DNA of 23,600 nt, taken from assembly GCA_039029535.1 (NCBI GenBank), contig JBCCFW010000117.1:1-23600 (forward strand). Reading direction: 5' to 3'. Below are positions 5,728 to 13,788 of the stretch, in pieces. Under the pieces are notes generated by a model, which searched no databases, was not told the origin of the DNA, and was given only the letters and a program-made list of their open reading frames with translations. Numbering within the stretch: the stretch's first letter is position 1; every line of letters starts with the position of its first letter. Source of the DNA: JBCCFW01 sp039029535. Lineage in GTDB: Bacteria; Acidobacteriota; JBCCFW01. A program made the position numbers and the translations under genes.

Positions 5728-8402
5728 TGCCGACCACGAGAACGCTCCGCCCAGAGGCACTCAGGGAGGCTCGCCTTCGCGAGGAGCTGCCCCAGGTCGA
5801 GGCAGCGGCCGCTCTCGGCATCTCGGCGAGGCACTACCGCCGCATCGAGCTGGGACAACGCCAGCCCTCCCCGAGACTCCTTGAGAAGCTCGCGAGCTGG
5901 GCCTGGGACACGCTGGACCTTCCTGAGAGCGAGCTCCTCGAGGTCCCGCCCCGCCTGCCGGCTCGGGGTCTCCCACGACCTCACTCCAGCTTCGTGGGCC
6001 GAAGCGCAGAGCTCGAGGAGATCCGCCGAAAGCTCCGAGCAGGAGCACGACTCCTGACACTCCTGGGTCCTCCAGGGGTCGGCAAGACGAGGCTTGCTCT
6101 GGAGTGTGCGGCCAGCATCGAAGTCGAAGAGCTGGACCGAGCCTGGTTCTGTGACCTCACCGAAGCTCAGTCCCTCGAAGAGCTGCTCCACGCAATGGCG
6201 GTCACGCTGAACGTCCCCCTGACTGGCGACCCGGTCGAGCAGCTCGGTCACGCGTTGGCCAGCCATGGCCGCATACTCGTCGTGCTCGACAACTGCGAGC
6301 AGGTCGTCGAGCAAGTCCGAGAAGCGGTCTCGGCCTGGCTCACGGTCGCCAAGGACACGCAGTTCCTTGCCACGAGCAGGCAACTGCTCCACGCGGCCGG
6401 AGAAGAGGTCCTCCCCGTCGAGCCACTGCCGAGCGAGGCAGCAGTCGAGCTCTTCGAACAGAGGGCCCACTCCGTAACCGGCAGCTTCAGCCTGTCGGAA
6501 TCGAACCGCGCAAAGGCCCATCAGCTCGTCGAGCTACTGGACGGGCTACCACTCGCCATTGAGTTGATAGCCGCCCGGATGCGCGTGCTCTCGCCTGCCC
6601 AGGCGCTGGAGAAGATGCGGTCACGCTTTGATCTCGTCTCGCCGGCGAGCTCCGCGATTGGCCCGCGCTCAGCGCTCCGCACTTCCCTCGACTGGAGTTG
6701 GGAGCTCCTGACCCTTTGGGAACAACAGACGCTCGCCCAGCTCTCCGTGTTCGAAGGAGGGTTCACTCTAGAGGCTGCAGAGTCCTTGTTGGAGTTAGAG
6801 CCGGAGGCACCATGGCCTCTCGACATCATCCAAGCCATCGTCGATCAGAGCCTCGTCCAGGTCGCTGCTCAGGAACCGGAACCAGGCACATCCAAACCCG
6901 ACAGGAAGCGCTTCGACCTCCTACTGAGCGTTCGTGCCTACGCGGCCGACAAGCTTCGGTCTAGCCGTCCGCCTGACGCAGAGCAAGCCGCATTCCTGCG
7001 ACATGGGAACTACTACCTCAGTTTCGTCCAGGATCGGACGACGATCATCCACGCGAGCCCCAACCTCAGGCCGAAACACGTGGAGTTCACCAGCGAGCTT
7101 CGGAACATCCTCGCAGCCTACCGACGAGCCATCGCTCGCAATGACGCCGAGATCGCACTCTCAATGAAGTCTGCGCTGACATCGGTAGCCAGCACGTTCG
7201 GACCGTACTCACTTGCGCAAGACACGAACGAACAGCTGTCCTCGATGAAACTGAGCACGAAGGAATCAGCAAGAGCGGCGATCCTCCTGTGCACACAAAA
7301 CGAACTATTGGGCAATACGGAGCCTGCAGCCGAACAAGCAAAATTCGCCCTCAAGATGGGCACCGAGAGACAGCAAGCGGCCGCACTTCTCCAACTGGCC
7401 AAAATGGGCGCTAAGCAACGAGGCAGCGAAACAGCCCTCACGTACGCACGCCGGTCGCTCGCCCTGTACCGGCGCAGCGGCGACGAGATCGGAGTAATCC
7501 ATGCGCTTCGCATTGTATCGAGAGAACTGATCATGACCGGCCATCACGCCGAATCGAGCGCCTTGCTCGAGGAGGGACTCGCGATGGCCTTGAAACTCGG
7601 AAGTCTCGAAGAGAAGGCGAGCCAGCTCGTGGTCATCGGCTCCTTCCAATTCGAGCGAGGCTTGCTCACGGAGGCACATGCATCTTTTGACGAAGCCGCA
7701 AGGCTAGCTCAGCAGACATCCAATCGAAGGATGGAGGCAGCAGCACTATTCAATCGCAGCCTTGTCTATCGAGAGCAAGGCCAATCATCGAAGTCACACA
7801 GACTACTCCATTCGTCTCTTGCGACATATCGAGCTCTCGGAGATCGACCGGCAGAGGGAATTCTCTTGGGCCAACTTGCCCTCATCAAGGAAGACTCTGG
7901 CGAGCTTGCTGCAGCCCTCGCACACCTTTACGACTCCCTGAATGTCCTGAGGGAAGTCGGAGACCGACGCCAAGAATCCTGCACGATGGCCAACATCGGA
8001 GACATCCTCCTCCAGCTGGGCAAGACGACGAAGGCTCTGTCCTACCTCGAAGAAGCTCTGACGATTCACCGTGAGCTGGGCGACCAGCGTTCGGAAGGCC
8101 ACACGCTCGGACTCCTCGGCCAAGCGTTGTGGCATGAAGGCCGCGAAGAAGACGCGCGTGCCACCTTCGCGAAGGCGAACGCGCTCCTGCGCGCGGTGAG
8201 GGATCCACTCGAGCTGGGCAAGCTCCTCGCCACGCAAGCCCGGTTCGTCGCGACGACCGGACAACCGGAGCCTGCAGGTGAGCTCCTGAGCGAGGCGGAG
8301 GGTGCCGCTGCTCAGGTCGAAGCAGAGCCTGGTTCCGAGCTACTCGACAAGATCGAGCAGGCCCGCCAAGAGCTGGCTCAGCGGCGAGGGCACGCTGGGT
8401 AG
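5727..8402 (+). CDS. XRE HTH - STAND ATPase - TPR transcriptional regulator
   Basis: This encodes 891 residues. Residues 7-60 form an XRE helix-turn-helix (LREARLREELPQVEAAAALGISARHYRRIELGQRQPS). Residues about 88-420 are a STAND/NB-ARC-type ATPase of the 'predicted ATPase' (COG3903/AfsR-like) kind. It has an FVGRSAELEEI entry motif (89-99), Walker A GPPGVGKT (114-121), Walker B ILVVLDNCEQ (183-192), an ATSR sensor (215-218) and GLPLAIEL (273-280). A winged-helix-like part follows, and residues about 565-830 are roughly seven TPRs (GSETALTYARRSLALYRRSG, KALSYLEEALTIHRELGD and others). Such proteins hold ATP as an off/on switch and oligomerise when the TPR sensor binds a ligand or partner. The ATG at 5727 has no Shine-Dalgarno. 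The TPR part is unusually low in G+C (29-31 of 60 in several lines, against 43 of 60 in the HEAT gene). Its DNA target is probably the divergent region upstream. Confidence 0.92.
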   Translation: MPTTRTLRPEALREARLREELPQVEAAAALGISARHYRRIELGQRQPSPRLLEKLASWAWDTLDLPESELLEVPPRLPARGLPRPHSSFVGRSAELEEIRRKLRAGARLLTLLGPPGVGKTRLALECAASIEVEELDRAWFCDLTEAQSLEELLHAMAVTLNVPLTGDPVEQLGHALASHGRILVVLDNCEQVVEQVREAVSAWLTVAKDTQFLATSRQLLHAAGEEVLPVEPLPSEAAVELFEQRAHSVTGSFSLSESNRAKAHQLVELLDGLPLAIELIAARMRVLSPAQALEKMRSRFDLVSPASSAIGPRSALRTSLDWSWELLTLWEQQTLAQLSVFEGGFTLEAAESLLELEPEAPWPLDIIQAIVDQSLVQVAAQEPEPGTSKPDRKRFDLLLSVRAYAADKLRSSRPPDAEQAAFLRHGNYYLSFVQDRTTIIHASPNLRPKHVEFTSELRNILAAYRRAIARNDAEIALSMKSALTSVASTFGPYSLAQDTNEQLSSMKLSTKESARAAILLCTQNELLGNTEPAAEQAKFALKMGTERQQAAALLQLAKMGAKQRGSETALTYARRSLALYRRSGDEIGVIHALRIVSRELIMTGHHAESSALLEEGLAMALKLGSLEEKASQLVVIGSFQFERGLLTEAHASFDEAARLAQQTSNRRMEAAALFNRSLVYREQGQSSKSHRLLHSSLATYRALGDRPAEGILLGQLALIKEDSGELAAALAHLYDSLNVLREVGDRRQESCTMANIGDILLQLGKTTKALSYLEEALTIHRELGDQRSEGHTLGLLGQALWHEGREEDARATFAKANALLRAVRDPLELGKLLATQARFVATTGQPEPAGELLSEAEGAAAQVEAEPGSELLDKIEQARQELAQRRGHAG

Positions 8403-8426
8403 CACGCCCTCACGGGCTTCTCGGCC

Positions 8427-9359
8427 TCAGTACGGCAACCCACCCTCATCCGCCGCGCTCGACGCCTGCCAGGCCAGCACCACCGCCACGACCAGCGGCA
8501 GCGCCGTGAGCACCAGGCGGCCCAGCCTGCTCGACATCGTCTCGGAGCCCTTGCCGAGCGCCGGGAGGCTGACCGCGAGCACGAGGCCCGCCGCCAGGCA
8601 GCCGAGCGTCGGCCAGGGCACGGGCACGTAAGCACCTGCCAGCAGCAGCCAAGAGATGACCGGCAGCAGGAGCACGAGTGGTCCGCGGAGTCGCTCGCTG
8701 CGAGCCGCGACGTCGGCGCCCAGCTTCGCGGCCACCGCCGTGAGCCACGACGCCGCACCGAGTCGCTTGCCGAGCCAGCCGCCGCCCGACGCGCCGACCG
8801 TGCGCCAGGCCATCGAGACGAGGGTCAGCCCACCCACCGTCGCGAGCCAGCCGCCGATGAGCTGCGCGTTGCGGGCGCTGCCCGACAGGAAGGTCACGCC
8901 CGAGCTGGCCGCCCCGACCAGGCAGAGACCGAGCAGGGTCCCGAGCCCGTCACGTCCGACCGAGCGCCGCCCCCAGGTCAGCAGGTGGCCGACCACCGCC
9001 GCCACGCCGAGCAGCAGGCCGATCACGTGGAGGTCGCTCCAGCGCGACAGGATCGGCTTCAGTAACGAGTGCGTCACGACCACCGAAACGACGGTCGTGA
9101 TCGCGATCCGGAGCGCCAGCGGACCGAGCTCGCGGACCTCGATGAGGCCGAGCACGAGCACGACGACCAGGGCCAGCGGGAGCCACTGCAAGACCTCGCG
9201 TACCGGCCAGGCGGGCGTGATGGCCGAGCCCAGCCCACAGCCGAGCGCGAGCCCGACGCCGAGCACCGTCAACCACGGACGACGCGGGCCGAGCCACGCG
9301 CCGAGCGCGGACAGCACGACCGGCAACAGGCCGGCGAGCACGAGCGGCATCCAGATCAT
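8427..9359 (-). CDS. Polytopic inner-membrane protein of unknown function
   Basis: This encodes 310 residues with about nine or ten hydrophobic segments, for example PLVLAGLLPVVLSALGAWLG (near 5-24), WLPLALVVVLVLGLIEV (near 59-75), IAITTVVSVVVTHSLL (near 85-100) and PLVLLLPVISWLLLAGAYVP (near 227-246). Loops between segments are short and Arg-rich. There is no signal peptidase site and no motif of a transporter family that I recognise. The start ATG at 9359 has CGGAG upstream; a second ATG three codons in is possible. It lies 36 bp after the YceI gene on the same strand and is the last gene of the run that begins with the adaptors. It ends only 24 bp from the convergent STAND gene. Function unknown. 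Confidence 0.75.
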   Translation of the reverse strand: MIWMPLVLAGLLPVVLSALGAWLGPRRPWLTVLGVGLALGCGLGSAITPAWPVREVLQWLPLALVVVLVLGLIEVRELGPLALRIAITTVVSVVVTHSLLKPILSRWSDLHVIGLLLGVAAVVGHLLTWGRRSVGRDGLGTLLGLCLVGAASSGVTFLSGSARNAQLIGGWLATVGGLTLVSMAWRTVGASGGGWLGKRLGAASWLTAVAAKLGADVAARSERLRGPLVLLLPVISWLLLAGAYVPVPWPTLGCLAAGLVLAVSLPALGKGSETMSSRLGRLVLTALPLVVAVVLAWQASSAADEGGLPY

Positions 9360-9395
9360 CGTGACGAGCTCCGTCGGAAGAGAAGGTCGAGACGA

Positions 9396-9983
9396 CTACT
9401 TCTTCTTGACGCCTTCCAGGCTGATGATGACGGTGACCTCGTCACCGAGCGGCCCCTGGAGCTCGTTCATGCCGTAGTCGCTGCGCTTGATGGTGAAGGT
9501 CCCCTCGTAACCCGAGCGGTAGCCGCCCCAGGGGTCGTTGCCCTCGCCGATGAAACGCACGGGAATGATGAGATCTCGCGTCACGCCGTGCAGGGAGAGC
9601 TTTCCACGTAGCTCGAGATCGCCACCGCCAATGGCCTTGGCCGAGCTGCTCTCGAAGGTGATGGTCGGGAACTGGATCGCGTCGAAGAAGTCCGGGCTCT
9701 TGACGTGCTTGTCCCGCTTCTCGGAATTCGTGTCGACGCTGTCGGCCTTGATGACGACCGAGACCTTGCTGGCCGCCGGGTTGGCCTGGTCGACGACGTA
9801 GTGACCCGAGACGTCGTTGAAGCGACCATAGAAGTTGGCCACGCCCATGTGGCGGATCTTGAAGACAGCCATCGAGTGGCCGCCGTCGATGTCGTAATGG
9901 ACGGGCGCGGCCAGGGCACTCCCGCTGAGCAGGACACCGGCGAGGACGGACACGAGGACGGGACGGGCAAGGCTGAAACGCAT
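9396..9983 (-). CDS. YceI family periplasmic lipid-binding protein
   Basis: This encodes 195 residues from the ATG at 9983, with GGAG 8 nt upstream. A longer frame from 10025 lacks this support and buries the signal peptide. Residues 1-26 are a Sec signal peptide (MRFSLARPVLVSVLAGVLLSGSALA, cleavage near A26). The mature protein shows the YceI lipocalin-like pattern: VHYDIDGGHSMAVFKIRHMG near the start (family form Y-x-I-D-x-x-H-S-x-x-x-F-x-I-x-H), then KADSVDTNSEKRDKHVKSPDFFDAIQFP, FESS, LRGKLSLHGVTRDL and the terminal GDEVTVIISLEG. Members bind polyisoprenoids or other amphiphiles in the periplasm. It follows the ABC permease by 120 bp and precedes the membrane protein by 36 bp. Together they may handle a lipid-like cargo, which is inference. 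Confidence 0.93.
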   Translation of the reverse strand: MRFSLARPVLVSVLAGVLLSGSALAAPVHYDIDGGHSMAVFKIRHMGVANFYGRFNDVSGHYVVDQANPAASKVSVVIKADSVDTNSEKRDKHVKSPDFFDAIQFPTITFESSSAKAIGGGDLELRGKLSLHGVTRDLIIPVRFIGEGNDPWGGYRSGYEGTFTIKRSDYGMNELQGPLGDEVTVIISLEGVKKK

Positions 9984-10103
9984 GCTGAGACTCCGGGGCC
10001 CGACGAGGGTCGGGGAGGGCGCCAATCGGTTCGGACGGGAAGAGTTGCCGATCGGACAGCCCGGGGCAAGTCGAACGAGGACGTCGCTCGCCCGGCCGGA
10101 GCC

Positions 10104-11339
10104 TCACTCGTAGCGGAGGGCCTCGATGGGATCCAGCTTGGCCGCGTTGACCGCTGGGTAGGTCCCGAAGACCAGACCGATCACGACGGCAAAGCCCAGC
10201 GACAGGGCCACCGAGAATCCGGTGACCACCGTCGTCCAGTTCGAGTAGAGCGCCACCGCCCAGGCGATGGAGAAGCCCATCGCCACGCCGATCAGGCCCC
10301 CGAGCACGGAGATGAGCACGGCCTCGGACAGGAACTGGTAACGGATGTCCACCTGGCGCGCGCCCATGGCCCGCCGGATGCCGATCTCCCGGGTCCGCTC
10401 CAGGACGCTCGCCAGCATGATGTTCATGATCCCGATCCCGCCCACGAGCAGCGAGATGCCGGCGATGCCCACCATGACGACGTTGAAGATGCGACGCGTG
10501 CGCTGACTCTGCGCGAGCAGCTCCTCGGGCACGACCAAGGTGAAGTCGGTCTCGCCACCGTGCAGGCCCGTGAGGATGGAGCTCACCAGCACCGCGGTCG
10601 AGCCGATGGAGGCCCCCTGCTCGACCTGCAAGACGATCTCGTCCAGCTCGGAGTCGAGCACGCCCCGGTCGAAGACCTTGAGGGCCGTGGTGATGGGGAT
10701 GAACACCGACAGGTCGCTGCTCTCCAGCTCGACTCCCTCGAAGCTCTCCTGAGACACCGCCTGTGGCGTGAGGACGCCGACCACGGTGAACCAGACCTCG
10801 CCGACCTTGACGGCCTCACCCACCGGATCGCGATACGAGAACAGCTCGCGGGCCGCCTTGTCGCCGAGCACGGCCACCCGACGGAAGCTCGCCTCCTCGT
10901 CGGGATCGAAGAGCGAGCCCCGGCCCACCCGCAGTCCCATGAGCTCGAAGTGCTCACGACCGACCCCGAGCACCCGCGCCTCGCTGCGTCCGCCTGACGA
11001 CAAGACCCGGTCCGACCGGACCTCCTTTCGGGCGCTGGCAGCGATGACGTCGGTGGCCACGCGTCGGATGCCTTCGAGGTCGGAGAGCGCGAGACCGAGG
11101 CTCCGCTCGCGGAGCGTGAAGCGCTCCTGCTGGTCCAGCTCCTTGTCGCGCACGATGATGTTGCGCAGGCCCAGCGAGTCGATGGCCTCCAAGGCCTGCG
11201 CCTGGGCACCGGCTCCGATGGAGAGCATCGAGACCACCGCCCCCACGCCGAAGATGATGCCCAGCATCGTGAGCAGGGTGCGCAGGCCGTGCCGCCGCAG
11301 GTCGGAGCCTGCGGCGCGGAGATGCTCGCGGAGCGTCAT
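10104..11339 (-). CDS. MacB/FtsX-type ABC transporter permease without a fused ATPase
   Basis: This encodes 411 residues. TM1 lies near residues 18-42 (RTLLTMLGIIFGVGAVVSML) and is followed by a large periplasmic MacB-type domain to about residue 285 (VLGVGREHFELMGLRVGRG, VAVLGDKAARELF, VVGVLTPQ). Three C-terminal helices follow, starting with VVMVGIAGISLLVGGIGIMNIMLASVLERTREIGIRRAMGA, the hallmark of the family. Length matches a stand-alone MacB permease half; the ABC domain must be encoded elsewhere. MacB-type complexes move cargo from periplasm to outside through an adaptor and a TolC-like channel. The start codon is 17 bp after the stop of the third adaptor gene, so the genes are surely co-transcribed. 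A perfect palindrome GAGCTAGCTC (11340-11349) lies directly before the ATG. Confidence 0.93.
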   Translation of the reverse strand: MTLREHLRAAGSDLRRHGLRTLLTMLGIIFGVGAVVSMLSIGAGAQAQALEAIDSLGLRNIIVRDKELDQQERFTLRERSLGLALSDLEGIRRVATDVIAASARKEVRSDRVLSSGGRSEARVLGVGREHFELMGLRVGRGSLFDPDEEASFRRVAVLGDKAARELFSYRDPVGEAVKVGEVWFTVVGVLTPQAVSQESFEGVELESSDLSVFIPITTALKVFDRGVLDSELDEIVLQVEQGASIGSTAVLVSSILTGLHGGETDFTLVVPEELLAQSQRTRRIFNVVMVGIAGISLLVGGIGIMNIMLASVLERTREIGIRRAMGARQVDIRYQFLSEAVLISVLGGLIGVAMGFSIAWAVALYSNWTTVVTGFSVALSLGFAVVIGLVFGTYPAVNAAKLDPIEALRYE

Positions 11340-11356
11340 GAGCTAGCTCGGATCCT

Positions 11357-12583
11357 TCACGATTGACCCGAGCCCGAAGCGTCGCCGAGCAACACGCGCT
11401 CGCCGGCGGACACCCCCGACACGACCTGGACGAGCACGTGGTCGCCCCGGCCCAGCTCGACGTCCCGTCGCTGGGGCGCGCCGAGCCCCTCGACGAACAC
11501 GTGAGGGGCGACCTCTTCGCCCTCTCCACCTCGCACCGCGGTGCGCGGCACGACGACCGCCTCCTCGAGACGGTCGACGATGATCTCGGCGCTGGCCTTC
11601 ATGCCGGGCTTGAGCAGGCCGGCCTCGGCGTCGTCGATGCTGATGACGGTCTCGAAGTACTTCGTCGGCAGCCCGCGGCGGATGGGGCGCGACACGTTCT
11701 GGACGCTCTTGACCTTGCCGGTGAGCTCGAGCTCGGGGCGGGCGTCCACGCGGATGATCGCCTCGGCTCCCTCGACCACTCCGGTGCCGTCGCGCTCGAG
11801 CACGAAAGCTCGCAGGCTCACCGACGACGGATCGACGATGGACATGACCACGTTGCCCGGCCACAGCGAGTCGCCGACGCTCGCGGTGGAGCCCCGCCAG
11901 TTCTTCTTGTAGACGACCATTCCCGGCAGCGGGCTCTCCAACACGAGTTGGCCGAGGCTGGTCTCGACGTCGCCGATCTTCGACTCGGTCGTGTCGCGCT
12001 CGACGCCGATGATGTTGCGGTCGATGAGCTGTGACTCGCCACGCAGCCGCAAGGCGGCTTCGGCGTAACCGATGGTCGCCTCGGCCTCGCTACCTTGAAG
12101 CTCGTTGTCGAGGATGTCGAGTCGGCTGTAGACCGTCTCGTCGAGTTCGAAGGACGTGCTGTGATCTCGCTCGAGGGCGGCGACGTCGCGCATGACACGA
12201 ATGGCACCGTTCTCCATCGCGGCGACCACGTCGCCCCGCTCCATCCGCAGCTCCGCCGAGCGCAGCGTCGCCTGGTGATTCGACAGCTCGATCTGGAGCT
12301 GACTCGCGTCGAAGACGACCACCACCTCGCCGGACTCGACGAGGCTGCCTTCCGGCACGAGGTCCTTGATCTTCAGCGCCCCGGTGGGAACCCGTGGCAC
12401 CGCGACGGGGCTGGCCTTGTCGGCCTCCAGCTCACCCTCGGCCCGAACCGAGACCAGCAGCGTCGACTCACGGACGGCCACGGAGGCGACCTTGGGACCC
12501 TCGGCCTCGAGCCACGGGAGCTGGCTGCAACCACCTCCCAGGAGCGACAGCGCCACTCCCACGACGATCGCGCCGCGGCTCAT
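11357..12583 (-). CDS. HlyD/MacA-type membrane-fusion adaptor, third in the set (probable lipoprotein)
   Basis: This encodes 408 residues. The N-terminus MSRGAIVVGVALSLLGGGC looks like a lipoprotein signal (C19), although Gly at -3 is not ideal. A barrel strand and the first lipoyl half follow (EGELEADKASPVAVP...IKDLVPEGSLVESGEVVVVFD, about residues 48-93). Residues about 95-205 form a helical hairpin (HQATLRSAELRME, LDILDNELQGSEAEATIGYAEAALRL). The second lipoyl half is LESPLPGMVVYKKN, followed by the beta-barrel (VSLRAFVLERDGTGVVEGAEAIIRV) and membrane-proximal domain (LLKPGMKASAEIIVDRLEEAVVVPRTAV). Such adaptors bridge the permease and an outer-membrane channel. The ATG overlaps the preceding stop (ATGA, 12580-12583), and the permease follows after 17 bp. 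Confidence 0.9.
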   Translation of the reverse strand: MSRGAIVVGVALSLLGGGCSQLPWLEAEGPKVASVAVRESTLLVSVRAEGELEADKASPVAVPRVPTGALKIKDLVPEGSLVESGEVVVVFDASQLQIELSNHQATLRSAELRMERGDVVAAMENGAIRVMRDVAALERDHSTSFELDETVYSRLDILDNELQGSEAEATIGYAEAALRLRGESQLIDRNIIGVERDTTESKIGDVETSLGQLVLESPLPGMVVYKKNWRGSTASVGDSLWPGNVVMSIVDPSSVSLRAFVLERDGTGVVEGAEAIIRVDARPELELTGKVKSVQNVSRPIRRGLPTKYFETVISIDDAEAGLLKPGMKASAEIIVDRLEEAVVVPRTAVRGGEGEEVAPHVFVEGLGAPQRRDVELGRGDHVLVQVVSGVSAGERVLLGDASGSGQS

Positions 12584-13788
12584 GCTTCACCCAGCCCGGG
12601 GAGGACGACCTGGTCTCCCTCTTCCAGCCCCGAGCTCACGACGACCCTGCCGTTGGCGCGGGGCCCGAGGGTGACCGGGCGGAGACGGCGCTCACCGTCC
12701 ACGAGCACCTCGACGACCGGGCCTTGCTCGGAAGGTCGGAGCACCTCCTCGGGAACGGTCACTCGATCGGCCAGCTTCTCGACGGTGATCTCCACCTGCA
12801 CGCCCATGCCCGGCCGCATCGTCTTCGGGTCGACCTCGGGGACCTCGAGGAAGGCGTCGAAGACCTTGCTGCGGTCTTGCACGGAACGCTCTCGTACCAG
12901 GCGACCGATCTCGGCGATGCTGCTCTCGACCTCCAGGCCCGGTAGCGCGTCGATGGACACCGAGGCCGACTGTCCCAGGGCGAGCCGGGCCGCGTCGACC
13001 TCGAGTACCTCGACGGCCACCCGCAGGCTGGACACGTCGGCGATCTCGAGGATCTTCGCCAGCATCCACACGCGCTCACCGACCTCCCAGCGATCGCCGT
13101 CTTGCTTGGGCACGTGCAGCACGAGGCCGGAGGTCGGAGCCTTCACGAAGTGCTTGGCCTTGGCGTCTTCGAGGTAAGCGATCTGCTGCTCGTGACGCGC
13201 TTGCTTGACCGACAGCAGGTCGAGCTTGGCCTCGACCAGCCCCCGATCGAAGTCGAGACGCTCCTGGAGAAAGCGGACACGACGGTCGGCCAGGTCGCGG
13301 GCGACTTCCAGCTCCTTCAGCTCGATCGCCGACACGAGACCGTCGGGCACGGCGACCTGGACCGACTTCCGCTCGAGCTCGCCCCGGGCCTTGGTGAGAT
13401 CCAGCTCGAGCGACCGAAGGCTCGCGTCGAGGTCACGCTGCTCGCGCTCCCGCTGCTTGAGCACGGTCTCGAGATTGGCTCTCTCGGTGCGCAGGCGGTC
13501 GTCGATCTGGCTGGAGTCGAAGCGGGCGACGACCTCGCCCTCCTTCACCCGACGCCCCTCGGGGATCATCCACTCGAGGTTGTAGTTCCAAGCGTCGCGG
13601 ATTGAGGGCGGACCGATCTCGTAGGCGATGGCCGCCTCGAGCTTGCCGGGAGCCTCGATGGTGATCGCGACGTCCTCGCGCGCGGCGGTCACGGTCGCCA
13701 CGCCGGGACCCGACAGGCGTGTCGAGGACCACCAGCCGGCAGTGCCGAGCACTCCGACACCGAGCAGCGTGAGCAGCAGGGACTTCAT
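12580..13788 (-). CDS. HlyD/MacA-type membrane-fusion adaptor, second in the set (membrane-anchored)
   Basis: This encodes 402 residues. It starts with an uncleaved-looking anchor (MKSLLLTLLGVGVLGTAGWW) and no lipobox Cys, unlike its two neighbours. The lipoyl half-motif is at about residues 60-95 (MIPEGRRVKEGEVVARFDSSQ). A long coiled-coil hairpin spans about 96-215 and is rich in Glu/Arg/Leu (LETVLKQREREQRDLDASLR, ELEVARDLADRRVRFLQERL). The second half-motif is FVKAPTSGLVLHVP. A barrel domain follows (LRVAVEVLEVDAARLALGQ), then MRPGMGVQVEITVEKLADRVTVPEEVL. The C-terminus (GLEEGDQVVLPGL) is typical of RND/MacA adaptors. It overlaps both neighbours by ATGA (13785-13788 and 12580-12583), so the three adaptors are probably made in fixed ratio. 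Confidence 0.9.
   Translation of the reverse strand: MKSLLLTLLGVGVLGTAGWWSSTRLSGPGVATVTAAREDVAITIEAPGKLEAAIAYEIGPPSIRDAWNYNLEWMIPEGRRVKEGEVVARFDSSQIDDRLRTERANLETVLKQREREQRDLDASLRSLELDLTKARGELERKSVQVAVPDGLVSAIELKELEVARDLADRRVRFLQERLDFDRGLVEAKLDLLSVKQARHEQQIAYLEDAKAKHFVKAPTSGLVLHVPKQDGDRWEVGERVWMLAKILEIADVSSLRVAVEVLEVDAARLALGQSASVSIDALPGLEVESSIAEIGRLVRERSVQDRSKVFDAFLEVPEVDPKTMRPGMGVQVEITVEKLADRVTVPEEVLRPSEQGPVVEVLVDGERRLRPVTLGPRANGRVVVSSGLEEGDQVVLPGLGEA

Noticed and set aside
8406..8417. Terminator hairpin between the STAND gene and the membrane-protein gene
   Set aside because: GCCC-TCAC-GGGC has only a 4-bp stem; not enough to annotate.
9705..10997. A 430-codon plus-strand frame opposite the YceI and permease genes
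   Set aside because: The product is a Asp/His/Gly/Arg-rich shadow that spans two well-supported minus-strand genes and their gap.
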